From Oryzias latipes (lineage: Eukaryota; Chordata; Actinopteri; Beloniformes; Adrianichthyidae): DNA of 64,000 nt. The notes under the pieces are model-generated. The model saw only the letters and a program-made list of their open reading frames with translations. It made no database searches and was not told the DNA's origin. Each line of letters starts with the position of its first letter. The first letter of the stretch is position 1. The translations under genes and the position numbers were made by a program. Location of the stretch: assembly GCF_002234675.1 (NCBI RefSeq), contig NC_019875.2, positions 29,261,818 to 29,325,817 of the forward strand. The letters run 5' to 3'. This document shows, piece by piece, positions 12,391 through 23,539 of the stretch.

Positions 12391-12600
12391 GCAGTTAAAA
12401 TTGGTGGGTAGGGCCATGAGGGGACATCTCCTGATTACTCACAGTGATGTCCCACCACCCTCCCCACCAAGGGGCCCTAAATGTCTACGGTGCAGTTAAA
12501 ATTGGTGGGTAGGGCGCTATGAGGACATCTGCTGCTTGCTGGCAGTGATGTCCAAGCACATCCCCACCAAGGGCCCTACACATCTAAGGTGCAATTAAAA
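12391..12600 (-). repeat. Tandem ~110 bp units near the retroelement 5' end
   Basis: Two successive units each contain 'GCAGTTAAAATTGGTGGGTA' followed by a short 'GAC/AGTGATGTCC' palindrome-like part and 'CCCCACCAAGG'; a third, shorter start (GCAATTAAAA) follows at 12591. The same arrangement occurs in copy B at 61090-61310. Being in both copies, they belong to the element itself. Confidence 0.75.
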
Positions 12601-14039
12601 CCGAGAGGGGGGGGCTATTCCATACGGCAACCATGAGAGGGGGACCACTGCCAAGTAGCTCCTCCCCCCAAGGTGCATCGCAGGCAGATCCCCCCTCCTC
12701 CATCACCCTAATAAGAGATTATATGTGTAAGGGGCTAAGTCGGGGACAGCTGGAAGACTGTCCCCCGGTGGTCAAACAGACGGCCACCCCAGCATAGTGC
12801 TCCGGTCTCCTCATTCCAGGGGTACCATCCCTCGAAGCGCCGACCCCCCAGGCCCCACCCCCCCCGTACCAATAGTCGACCCTCTGCCTCTCCCAGGCAG
12901 CCCCCCCCAGACTCACATCCATGGTAGGTGTCACCTAGAGTGACCATGGGCCCCAAGAGGGTTGCCTTGCCCCCCAGCACAGGCAGAAAGACGCCGTTTG
13001 AAATTTTAAAACAATCTTCACATGGTGGACTTTTTTCATCCTTAAGTATTTTGCTTAGAAGAAGGATGAGGTATTAAACTTGTCAAAAGAAGATGTTACA
13101 AACACCATTATCATCAGAGTCATAGTGTTTTGTTCTGGATAGCTGATGGAACATCCACAGCTAAAGGGGCTGGTCATGTGACCTAAAGTTTAGCAATGAC
13201 ATGTGATGGTTGAATGAAGATGTAATTTATGATCCATAAATCCCATTAAGCAGCCACTGGAGGGTTGTGTGTTTGAGTCCAAACAGATACAGGAACTAAT
13301 GAAATAAAAGCATCAGAATGGAACCGTCAGACAGCAGATAGAAACCGAATCAGTCAGATACCAGCCGCTGAACTCATTTGACTTACACAGCATCAGAGAA
13401 GAAATCTGGAACAAAAAAAATGTCTTGGTTGTCATGGAGACAAAGGATTCTGAAATACTTTATTTATACCGTAGTTGCTGGTGCAGTAGACGAATGCCAG
13501 TAGTTCTGTTTTAGATTGATAAAAAACAGAAACAAAAAATATGACTTCCTGCACAACAACAATGAAACAAACATCCTTACATATCAGTAAACAATAAATG
13601 TATCTCCATGTTATAGATGCTATACTGTGCATACCATTTTCTAACCCTTTTTTTGGGTAGACCAAACCATGACTCATTTTCATGAAATGTCTGAGTATAA
13701 CTGGTGTTTTTTGCATACTTTGACCAGGCGTGCAACTCCAGAAAATACTTTCCTAGAAAATACTTTTTTGCATTTGTTCATCTCGGACAGTTATACACTT
13801 TGCACTCGGGAAAAAGCACATATAAACACATGTTTATTACATAATAATGTGTCACTATTTGCAAAAAGAATGTCCCCAGCTGTAATCACATAGTTAATGG
13901 AAAAAAATCTTTGGCATTTAAAAAGTTTTTGCTAAATAAATGGATTTCCCAGACATGTAATTAAAATGTGTAAATGTAATGTAATGTGTAATGTTATTTA
14001 TTTATCTATTTACGTCTACTGACATTTTTTACTAGTATT

Positions 14040-14177
14040 TTTATTTTAACTCTTTCTATTTGTTTTTCCAGCTGTTATATTTCTCGTTTGGTTGCTGTAA
14101 CAACTCAAGTTCCCTCCAGGGATCAATAAAGCCCTATCTTGTCTAGTCTAGTCCAGTCTTGTCTTTTCTTGTCTTAG
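14040..14177 (+). mobile_element. LINE 3' tail with TCTTG/TCTAG units
   Basis: The phrase 'CAGGGATCAATAAAGCCCTA' followed by short tandem units is the usual 3' end of an L2/Rex-like fish LINE. Nothing upstream is identifiable as coding. Confidence 0.5.
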
Positions 14178-15839
14178 AATTTCCCAGTTTATGTATTTTA
14201 TGCGTAGTCTATACGCAATTATAACGTAAATCTTGCGAGGTACATACTCAAATGTGTGTCTTTCCACTATTGTTCCATGTATGTCTAATGGCTTTTCACG
14301 CACGTACAACCAATGTATAACTTTTTTATCGCGTACACGACGCAGAATTATGTAATTGATGCACGAATCACAAAGGAAATGCATACAAACAACAACAAAA
14401 TCATGGACAGTTCACTTACTTTGATTGACGCGTTCTTTGTGTGGTTATTTGTGCTTTCAATCTGGATATATTTGGGAAAGTTTCAAGTAAAGACCACAAC
14501 TTATCTTACTTTTTCCACACATCTAAACCTAAGATCAATACCTGCAATATGCGCAAAATGTACGTACAAACTATGAAGAAGCAGAGACTGGTACATTATG
14601 ATGTTAATTGAGTCACAAAAGTTGATTTGATCCCAACTTGTGACTTCTGAAAGGTTAAAGTTTGATCTTGAGCTACCCATCTGCTCCTGTGGACGGGGCT
14701 GCTGTCAGCACATTGTGCCCCGACTGCCCTTCACTTCAAAACTGATCACACACAAATAATCCCGGAGCTCGGATGGTTTCCCACCCTCCTTCTCTCGCTC
14801 CATCGTTGTCAGTCCAGCTGGTGGTTTTCAGCGCAGGCTGTCAGATGCTCAGCTCCCTGATGCGGAGGCGAGGCGCGCGGAAAAGGGAACAAAGTGATGA
14901 ATAAAGCAGACAGATTTGCCTTCATTCAATTCTAGAAAAGGGACGTGTAGATTAGAAACATGAAAAATAAAATGAAGATTTTTTTTCTCATTCTGGCTCA
15001 ATTTTTACAGTTTTTGATATATGACGGAAAATCCACCCACATGGGTTGCTTGGGTTGAAGATAAATGGTAAAGACAATATAAGTTCCCACCTAATATTTG
15101 TACTTACGCACACAAAAATGGTCAAAAGTACCGCACATTAAAAATGCACAGGACTATTATAAATGTAGATATTTTTGTGAAGAGTATTTTGTGAGAGTGA
15201 CAGCTGTAGCTGTTGTCTTCCAGCCAATGAGTAAATGTGTGATAATCCATCTGACGTTTATAAAATAGAAAATGCTTCTCTACTCAGAAGAAGGTCCATT
15301 TTTAGATCTTAAATTTGGACTTTTTAGAAAAAAACTAACATTTAGTTATGCCCGGTAACATCCATGGTTCAGCTTTCTGCTTATATCGAGTATTTTCCAA
15401 ATGAGAAACGCCCCAAAAATACATTTCAGACTTTCTGTATCATAAAATGCCCCACAATATTGTCATTTGTAGTTCCTGCTTGGTTACTTTTTGCATTTTT
15501 TTTCATCTCCGACAGTTTATGTGCCCTGGGGAACATAAAAAGGCCAGCAACGGGGACAACATCACACCAAAAAACACCACATTTGGAAACTCCATTCGCC
15601 AAACTAACACATTTTAAAAACTGCTCCAATATTAAGGAGGTAATACATGGAAACTTCTGGAAAATACTAAAGATATAGATATACATTTTTAATTTCAAGA
15701 TTGCAACCATTTCTTGAGGTAAAAGGTCAACAAAACTTTGGTTGTGGTCGTGTGACGTGTGTGAAATTTCATGAAGATCTCTCTGACAAAATTTTCATTT
15801 TTTTTTCATATTGTGGGGAAAATGTGAAATATCACACTT

Positions 15840-15912
15840 TGCAAGAACAGAGCCGCCAAGCTGTAGGTCCTGTGGCCATCCCATAATAGTTTTAAAACTT
15901 CCTTTAGATGGC
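15840..15912 (+). repeat. Dispersed repeat R3, copy 1
   Basis: Matches the reverse complement of 26085-26160 through a stretch with GCCAAG...GGTCCTGTG.CCATCCC...TTTT.AAACTTCC. Non-coding, class unknown. Confidence 0.5.
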
Positions 15913-16754
15913 CCCAGCATGTGTGTCCTGGTTTTGTTAGTGGATTTTGAAATAAAGCGGGCTGAGAGAGAAGAATTGTGAAAACAATCCCGTCCTTCAG
16001 TCCAGGACTGCTGTGGGCCATCATTTGACCCAGCAGGTTCTTTTTCTTCTGCTTTCTCTAAATAATGCAGCTTTGGGTCTTTCTTTTTCCTTAATAGGTG
16101 TTCTGGTCCAAACGTCTTATGCTGCACACATAGACCAGGAAAACCCTAATTTTCTTTTTACAAGAAGCCTTGGTATAAACCGATTCGCCTTTTGCTGTTT
16201 AAAGCTGTTTGCTCTCAAGCGTTCACTTCTGAAAGCGTCCTCTGAGTAAACATCACAGCCTCCCCACCAGCACTCCCCTCTGACGAAAAATGAAAGTAAT
16301 TGTGTGCTTTTCTGTGGCCCAAGGTCCCCGACGTTTTATCCCAGTGATTGAATGTGGAGCCGGCTGCTGTAATTAGTGGGGTTAATATCTCGGGCAGCAT
16401 CTCCAAATTAAATCTGTAACTCCACGGTGATGTGGCTGAGTGATGCACCTGTTCATAGTAATTACAGATGCAGCCTGGGACTGTGCTCCTAATGAGTTGA
16501 GATAGTCGAGGTTGAATCGCTTTAAATCCACTTCCCGCCCCTCTGCCATTTATGTTTGTTATGGATCTTCATCCACACTAAAACCTCTTTGGCTCAAAAC
16601 CTTCTTTTGATGTGTTGATCTTTCATGCATTTTACTGGAGTCGTTTCAGTTTAGAGATGTAGCAGAACACGGAGAACCCGAAACGTTTCCCTGTACATCT
16701 GCAAGTTTTCATACTTTCATGCCGACAGGATGAACTCTGATCCAGAAGAACTTC

Positions 16755-17105
16755 AACTCTTTAAAATCCCGCTCCGATCACCTTTTGATGATCCAGTTTT
16801 TAGTTCAAATCAAAAACCTGTGTCGGTTTCTAGGACATAGCTTCTGCAGAGCGGTAGAGGTTCAGTAGAAATTTACCTCTAAGTTGTGGGTTTGGACTAT
16901 TGACACAGAGCAACCCCGCCCCCACTTCTACACTATTTACACGCTCTCCCGCTATCTTAGAGCCGCTCCCAACCTGACATTAGCGGTGCAACAAAAATGG
17001 TGAATATTGCAGCTGTCCATCAGTACAGTTTACATCCAGAGGATCTAGAGCTCAGACGAGGATGGATCTATTTGTCTGCAGGATGCATCAGAATGGAGCA
17101 GGGCA
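16755..17105 (-). repeat. Dispersed repeat R1, copy 2 (inverted)
   Basis: Reverse complement of part of the R1 sequence at 3445-3770, sharing the 'AAACTGTAC.G.TGGA' block, the 'AATAGATCCAT' block and 'GTCCTAGAAA'. Diverged, non-coding. Confidence 0.65.
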
Positions 17106-17510
17106 GGGAGCTTCCGACCCACCTAACATATTTCTGGGTGTGCGGTGGGGACTGGGAGTGGTCAGGGCCTGGGTCTGGGCCGGGAGCCCCCTTGGGGTGG
17201 TGCTGAGGGGCTCCTGCTCTGCGGTGATCAATGTACACTCTAAGAAGAACACATTTGTTCAACCCCACCTGCTTATTCACTTTTGCACAAATATGGGCAT
17301 GGTTACTGTTTGTGATAATTAAGTCATACATTTAACTTATGACATTGTTATGTATGTAATATCAAATGTAATTATTATAATTTAAGCTTAGCCTCAAATA
17401 CAAAAGAGGTTTATACAAATGCACACTTCCTTTGTCTGAAGATTCAACACAAGAGGCCTGATGCTCGTATCTGTTCACTCAACTGCTGGGCAGGACAAGC
17501 TGAAAAGAAA
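17095..17510 (+). mobile_element. GC-rich retroelement, fragment C
   Basis: The last 130 bases (17380-17510) match the 3' end of copies A and B: 'CCTCAAATACAAAAGAGG', 'TTGTCTGAAGATT', 'GGACAAG'. A G/C-rich block at 17095-17225 resembles the body. The middle is AT-rich and different, so this copy is internally rearranged. I saw no clear target duplication. Confidence 0.6.
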
Positions 17511-18394
17511 AAGAGGATTAATGTTCTTAAAATGAATAAAATGAGTTAGTATTATAACATTGCTAGCTTTGTTTACATTTTTTCTTAGGTTTATGAAAAA
17601 AAGTTTTTATATAAGATATATGTTATTTGTTTATTTGATGGAATAAATAGATTCTTTTGAAACTTTACCAATGATTAGGATTTAGTTGAATGTTAAATGA
17701 CAAAAAGATATTTTATGACTCGTAAACAATTTATTTATATGATGTTTAAATGTGAGGGACTGATTTGACTGTGTGGATCAATAAAAGTACTTTTGAAAGT
17801 GTGATTAGTCGGTTTGTGTTAAGAAAAAAATAAGTTTATTGGAAGTTATTTTGGTCTTTATCTTATCTTCTTCATTAATGTCTTAGCATGAAAGTGAGCC
17901 AAAACTCACATCACAAATGTCACAATAAAAACATTTATTTTGTAAAGCGTTCCTGCTTTTTTTCTTTCCAGTGTAATCCAAACTCCCAATCTTGTCCGGA
18001 TGATTTCCTCCTGGCTCGCTGCATAAGTATGTGCTTCTGCAAGAAGGACTTTTGCACTAATTGAAGTCAATGGCACAAGCTGCGAAATGTTGTCTCCATG
18101 GAAACACACGCTTGCAATGTGTCCATTGAAGAACCTGCAGTGCTGCATTAGAAATCCTGCGTTCGCTCGTCTGAAGACGTAAAAGGGAATAAAAATCCAT
18201 AAAAAAAGCAGAGAAAAACGCAGAGGGATCAAAGCAACGACAACGGTGAATCGCTTGAGCAGGAAAGTTGATCAAGTGAGCAGGGAGGCCTTTGATTGGC
18301 TCCTACTGTTTCCTTACATCAAGATTTGAGTTGTGAAAGCTAAAAGACGTGAAGATTTGACAGATTTTGCGTAGCCCGCTTTCAAGTTGTAGAG

Positions 18395-18579
18395 GAGTGG
18401 ACTTCCAACAAGCTCACTCCTGATTGGTGAGGTTGGTTGCCATAGAAAAGTTGACCAATTACTGTTACTTACGACATCTGGCTCCAATATGGCGGTTTCT
18501 GTATCATGAAAAAATGAAGATTGAATTAACTTCATCTGGTTGGAGTTGGATTAAAGCTTCTTATTATGTGTGACGCCAC
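18395..18579 (+). repeat. Repeat R2 fragment left of the gap
   Basis: 'CCAACAAGCTCACTCCTGAT' and 'GGCTCCAATATGGCGG' match the R2 copy at 54220-54330 in the same orientation. It runs into the N gap at 18580. Confidence 0.7.
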
Positions 18580-19579
18580 NNNNNNNNNNNNNNNNNNNNN
18601 NNNNNNNNNNNNNNNNNNNNNNNNNNNNNNNNNNNNNNNNNNNNNNNNNNNNNNNNNNNNNNNNNNNNNNNNNNNNNNNNNNNNNNNNNNNNNNNNNNNN
18701 NNNNNNNNNNNNNNNNNNNNNNNNNNNNNNNNNNNNNNNNNNNNNNNNNNNNNNNNNNNNNNNNNNNNNNNNNNNNNNNNNNNNNNNNNNNNNNNNNNNN
18801 NNNNNNNNNNNNNNNNNNNNNNNNNNNNNNNNNNNNNNNNNNNNNNNNNNNNNNNNNNNNNNNNNNNNNNNNNNNNNNNNNNNNNNNNNNNNNNNNNNNN
18901 NNNNNNNNNNNNNNNNNNNNNNNNNNNNNNNNNNNNNNNNNNNNNNNNNNNNNNNNNNNNNNNNNNNNNNNNNNNNNNNNNNNNNNNNNNNNNNNNNNNN
19001 NNNNNNNNNNNNNNNNNNNNNNNNNNNNNNNNNNNNNNNNNNNNNNNNNNNNNNNNNNNNNNNNNNNNNNNNNNNNNNNNNNNNNNNNNNNNNNNNNNNN
19101 NNNNNNNNNNNNNNNNNNNNNNNNNNNNNNNNNNNNNNNNNNNNNNNNNNNNNNNNNNNNNNNNNNNNNNNNNNNNNNNNNNNNNNNNNNNNNNNNNNNN
19201 NNNNNNNNNNNNNNNNNNNNNNNNNNNNNNNNNNNNNNNNNNNNNNNNNNNNNNNNNNNNNNNNNNNNNNNNNNNNNNNNNNNNNNNNNNNNNNNNNNNN
19301 NNNNNNNNNNNNNNNNNNNNNNNNNNNNNNNNNNNNNNNNNNNNNNNNNNNNNNNNNNNNNNNNNNNNNNNNNNNNNNNNNNNNNNNNNNNNNNNNNNNN
19401 NNNNNNNNNNNNNNNNNNNNNNNNNNNNNNNNNNNNNNNNNNNNNNNNNNNNNNNNNNNNNNNNNNNNNNNNNNNNNNNNNNNNNNNNNNNNNNNNNNNN
19501 NNNNNNNNNNNNNNNNNNNNNNNNNNNNNNNNNNNNNNNNNNNNNNNNNNNNNNNNNNNNNNNNNNNNNNNNNNNNNNN
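18580..19579. other. Assembly gap, exactly 1000 N
   Basis: A run of exactly 1000 N is a placeholder of set length, not a measured distance. The R2 repeat faces it from both sides in opposite orientation, which probably caused the break. Confidence 1.
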
Positions 19580-20010
19580 TTTTTTACCTTCACATCATGG
19601 ACGGCGCCATGCTGGAGCCAAACAGCGTCAGCGAGAAGTGATTGGTACAAGTCACTCTCAGTCAACGTTTCTATGGCAACGATCTTGTTGGAAATTCACA
19701 CCCCTGCCACTGAAAGCGGCAATCTGTCAATCAGAGGTTTTGGACATTGGCGGCCAGCAGGCTCCACCTACTTTTATTGAGGCATCTGATTGGTCAGTTA
19801 ATAACTTGAATAACTTGAAGGACAAAAAAAAAAAAAAAAAAATGAAGATTATCAGGAAGATGTTAAAAAAAAAAAGTATCAAAGCAAGAATGATGATTCT
19901 GACCGACTGAGTAACAGCTGTTTATTTTTCTATAGAAGTCTATGGGATTTTGGAATCTTTGAGCCAGCGGGTACTTCCTGTTTGGAACACCAGGGGGGAG
20001 GAGTCACTCA
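19580..20010 (-). repeat. Repeat R2 right of the gap (inverted)
   Basis: Reverse complement of the R2 repeat: it reads 'GCCATGCTGGAGCCAAACAG', 'AGCAGGCTCCACCTACTTTT' and 'TATAGAAGTCTATGG', each matching the complement of 53990-54330. Contains a poly-A run at 19826-19841. Confidence 0.7.
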
Positions 20011-20241
20011 GTTGAGGTCTCTAAAGTCTGTGGTTCAGGCTAAAAGGGAATTTTTAGTACTACTAGCTACATTAATCCAACATTTACTCAAACATGGGCC
20101 TGCGCGGTTCGTCTTATATGTCCTACATTTGCCAGAACCTTTATTTAACTGTTTCCTACTTTACTGCAGACTGCTGGGGTTGCCTGACACTGCCGGGAGC
20201 TGACCAGAAGGTTATAGGAAGGCAAGTGTTTGTGCCTTACA

Positions 20242-20432
20242 CAGGAACAGATGAGTAATCGGGCTGGAAGTCCAAATAGGCCTCTCTGGATGACACTGGG
20301 GAGCAGGAGGAACCCTCAACAGGAGTCTCCGCTGACGTCTGATCATGGAAACATTGCAGCACAGAGGATATTTGAGGAACTAACCAGAGAGACGTTTTCC
20401 TACGAGAAACCGATGAGGTCGTTGGAACCAGG
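20242..20432 (+). CDS. Possible coding exon, unrecognised
   Basis: A 191 bp stretch open in one frame (…QMSNRAGSPNRPLW… then …RIFEELTRETFSYEK…), preceded by a pyrimidine-containing acceptor ending TTACACAG and followed by CCAG|GTATGA, a usable donor. The composition is protein-like with balanced charged residues. However, the minus strand is also open here and ends in a stop (…YLDFQPDYSSVPV), so the strand is not certain. I recognise no family. No partner exons were found on either side; the gap at 18580-19579 could hide one. Confidence 0.3.
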
Positions 20433-20624
20433 TATGACAATGAAGAAGAGAAGTAAAATAAAAAACGGATGGAAACAACACTGAAGAGAGAAAAGGTCAA
20501 GAGCTTTGACTTTATTTTCCCTTTTCCTAGTCAAAAGAAATGGTGTTTTAATTAAAACAGGGTTTTTTGTAAACTGGTACTGGTACTCAAACACTTTTTT
20601 TTAAGTAAAGTTAGGTGTTAAAAC

Positions 20625-21070
20625 TTTAAAGACCAATAAAAAATGTGTTTTTTGGCATTTCTAACATGTTCTTGTGGAATTTTTCTGATGATGGCGATCA
20701 GATATGGAGAAAATTAAGGTTAGAAATTACATTTCTGGGTATTTCTTTATTCAAACCGTTGTGAATCAGGAGCATTGAATCAGAGATTGTATTTGTGACT
20801 TAGAAAAATTTGAGCACCCTGCTCCACCGCATTTCATGCATCCACCGTCAGACAAAAAACCGTGTTCGTCTTGGTTTTCCTTGTCCGACCATAAATCTGG
20901 ATCTAAACTGTACGGCTGGATAGCTCCAACACAGCTAGCCGTTTTGTTACACCGCTGATGCTAAGGTCGGGTTGTGAGGGGCTGTAAGCTAGTGGGAGAA
21001 AGCATAAATAGATGGATAACCGAAAAGTGGAGAGGGCTGCTCCATGCCGGAGACAACAAAAAGGAAGTTA
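20625..21070 (+). repeat. Dispersed repeat R1, copy 3
   Basis: Same orientation as copy 1 (3242-3780), sharing 'AAACTGTACGGCTGGA', 'GTGAATCAGGAGCA' and 'GGGCTGTAAGCT'. Non-coding. Confidence 0.65.
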
Positions 21071-22004
21071 TTTAAAATATGAAGACGGTGAAGCCTTTAT
21101 CTCAATGTGAAATAATCTAAAACTTCATGGAATATTTTTTTCTAAATTAACACCCATTTGGGAAACTGTAGTTTCAGTCAGGAAATGGTTTCCACACATT
21201 TTCATTTGGGTTATTTCTGTCACAGCGACGTCTCATATATCAAAGAGATGCTTTGCTTGTGGAGATATGCTGCATTGAAGCCGGTCTTCAAAGGCTCAGC
21301 GTTTATTCAGAGCTTCTTTTTTTTTCTACGAGTATATTCACTTAACCCTCTGAAGTGAACAATTGTCCTCCTTTATAGAAAAAATAGGGGTTTTATATCA
21401 ACAGAAAAACAGAGACCTGCCACAACAATCACACTGCAGCCAGCAGGAAACTCACGTGAACTGGAAAAACACGGTAATTTAACCAGCAGTAAACAAATCA
21501 ACACCATGTTTGCTAAATTACCTGTCAGACATATACTGGAACACTTACAAAAGAAAAGAAATCCGCCTGCAGTTTGTCACAGTGCAAAACTGTGTTTTAA
21601 TCACAGAGGAGTTCATGTATTTGGTGCAATGAAACCATTTTTGCCACCTAAACAACAAAAGTTTCTGACCTTGTAAAAATGTGTAAAGCACAAACACCAA
21701 AGCTGAAATAATACATGTTCTCTGCTTGGTCACGTGACCACACTGTTTTAATAAAAAACCTAAAGTTCAGTCTTTAGAAAAACATCAAAAACAAGTTGAT
21801 AACCACTTTGTCCCTAAAAGATCTTACAGTTCTGACTGATTATGTTTCATGTAGATTTTTACTTAATATTTTTTTTTAAAAAGAGCACAATTTAAGAAAA
21901 CACTTTTGCATTTTTTTCTTTGTGGTTAATAACAAAAAAAATAGCCAAAGTGCCCAGAAGATGCGCTCCAGAATGACTTGTGACCGTCTGGGTTTCGGAC
22001 TCAC
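21071..22004. other. No gene or repeat identified
   Basis: AT-rich sequence without recognisable features, leading into the GC-rich exon at 22005-22260. If that exon is real, this would be its first intron. Confidence 0.5.
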
Positions 22005-22260
22005 CGCCCTGCTGACCGTCAGAAACCTTCTTCCGTGTACTTTGCTTGTTGGAGTCCTGTCTGCTCAGGACCTCGGACAGCGACTGGCGCGAGCTTTGCC
22101 GCGCGGTCTGGCTGGACGCGTTGAAGCACGCGCCTCTCTTCCTGGTTCGGTCCGACTCCGGCGCGGACTGGCTCCTCTCCGGGTCATGCTTGTCGGGCTC
22201 GGAGCCCACTTTCACTAAGGCGTTCCGGGTTCTGGTGAAGGCGGAGGTGACCGAGCCCAT
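22005..22260 (-). CDS. Putative first coding exon of an unrecognised gene
   Basis: The minus strand has an ATG at 22260 in a GC-rich, CpG-rich setting and stays open for 85 codons to GGCG|GTGAGT, a strong donor (exon end 22005, phase 1). Third codon positions are mostly G or C, unlike the surrounding AT-rich DNA. The protein starts MGSVTSAF, which fits an N-myristoylation signal (MGxxxS/T). It is rich in Ser, Arg, Lys and Gln (…DPERSQSAPESDRTRKRG…, …RQSSRQSLSEVLSRQDS…), so it looks disordered with many possible phosphorylation sites. I do not recognise the family. Later exons would lie below 22000, possibly in the gap. The gene would be head-to-tail with vim on the same strand. Confidence 0.5.
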
Positions 22261-22604
22261 CCCGGAAGCCCTGAGCTGAAGAAGTCTGGGCAGGAACTAG
22301 CGCGCGCCCTCCGAGCTCACCTGTCGTCTTCCTTTGTACCTGTTGGAACCGGGCGGCTCTGCTCGCCATCAAAAACGCGCAGTTCGTTCATCACCGGCAA
22401 GTGTTCAGCTGCAAACCGGGAAACAGGTGGAATGTCGGAGTTTTAGGGAAGCACCCCCTCCCCCCGTGTTTCCTCCAGCTGACACGTCACGTGGGGAAAG
22501 TTGCCCCGTCAACAAACGTGCCTCTCCCGGGAAAATGACGGTGAGTTTTATTCTGATTCACACCGGAGGTTTCTAGGAAGTTTTTATGGATCAGTGACAG
22601 AATG

Positions 22605-22637
22605 GAAAATGTGTGTGTGTGTGTGTGGGGGGGGGTT
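22605..22637. repeat. GT repeat followed by a G run
   Basis: (GT)n directly followed by GGGGGGGGG. Simple sequence. Confidence 0.85.
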
Positions 22638-22917
22638 AAAGTCAGTTGTAACTCTTTATTGTTGTTTTCCTTAAGGAGAACTAGTATCTGAATAATCGCG
22701 GGGTTTTTACTGAATTCAAACTTTTTGATGAACTTTTTTGTTTTTGCTTGTTCAGGGTCCTCCAAAATCCGTTACCGTATTTCACCGACAGGTGTCAGGA
22801 AAAAACCCCTCTGCTTGATGAAGTCACGCAGGTGTGTTTCATCCCCTCAAATCAGACCTGGTGAGGTTGAGGCTCTGCAATAATGTAAAGGACCCAAAAA
22901 GTGTCAAATAAATCAAA

Positions 22918-23125
22918 ATAAACCCCCCGCGGGTGGTTTCTCCTCCAAGCTCGGGTCCTCTATCAGAGGCCTGGGAGCTTGAGGGTCCTGCAGGATCTTA
23001 GCTGTTCCTGGTACTGCTCTTTTCTGGACTGAGAGGTCTGAGGTCTTTCCAGGAGTATAGCCACTCCTCCAGCTTGGGGGTTGCTGCCCCGTCCCTGTTC
23101 TCATCCCCACCTTGTGACTAGAAGT
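22918..23125 (-). mobile_element. Possible LINE-related fragment
   Basis: The minus strand is open for about 90 codons with low-complexity Pro/Ser content (…LSVQKRAVPGTAKILQDP…). The sequence is much more G/C-rich than its flanks and lies next to R1 and RTE-like pieces. I believe it is a transposon relic, but cannot name it. Confidence 0.3.
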
Positions 23126-23384
23126 GAGAACAAATACATATGAATAAAATTTTACCAGGATTAGTTGTGGTTTAACCCAACTCATTTAATTAAGTTCATT
23201 TAAACTGTGGGTCATTTCATTTATTCATAATTCAGACCATTTTTAATGCCGTATTTCTTGTGAGCAGATGCAGAAAGTTTATTATTATTTTTAGTTGTAG
23301 TTATTTACCGTATAAAGAACAACTCTGATGAAATTGTTATTTTGTCTTAGTGTGTTGAATATTTCCTCTGCATTATTCTGATAA

Positions 23385-23480
23385 TGGAGGACATGTATGA
23401 AGAAAATTTGGCTTAAAATTGTATTTCTGGTTTTCTTTATTTAATTTGCTGTGAATCAGGAGCAGATGAAAAAAGGATCA
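23385..23480 (+). repeat. Dispersed repeat R1, partial copy 4
   Basis: Shares 'GTGAATCAGGAGCAGATGAA' and 'TATTTCTGG.TTTCTTTAT' with R1 copies 1 and 3. Only the central part is present. Confidence 0.5.
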
Positions 23481-23539
23481 TATTTAGAGGAAAGTCTGCT
23501 CTGCGGGCCACCCTTTCTTTTTATTTTGTACTTTATGAA

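Larger units (their letters stand above)
11126..12994 (-). mobile_element. GC-rich retroelement, copy A (minus strand)
   Basis: A 1.87 kb insertion flanked by the 14-base duplication CGTTTGAAATTTTA (11112-11125 and 12995-13008). On the minus strand it ends in an A-rich tail (T-rich at about 11126-11160 on plus), so it was inserted by target-primed reverse transcription. The body is very G/C-rich with poly-G runs. At 12391-12600 there are at least two ~110 bp tandem units sharing 'CAGTTAAAATTGGTGGGTAG'. The 3' 200 bases match copy B (60959-62793, opposite strand) and fragment C (17380-17510). I find no reverse-transcriptase motif, so it is non-autonomous or uses an unseen partner. A smaller element (11525-11798) is nested in it. 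Confidence 0.85.
13009..16754. other. Intergenic with degenerate repeats
   Basis: No gene recognised. At 14090-14177 'CAGGGATCAATAAAGCCCTA' is followed by TCTTG/TCTAG units, the 3' tail of a LINE. Short weak similarity links 13750-13810 with 15480-15540. A block at 15840-15910 is repeated inverted at 26085-26160 (shared 'GGTCCTGTG.CCATCCC'). Confidence 0.5.

Noticed and set aside
18532-19910. 377- to 446-codon frames
   Set aside because: Made almost only of the 1000-N gap.
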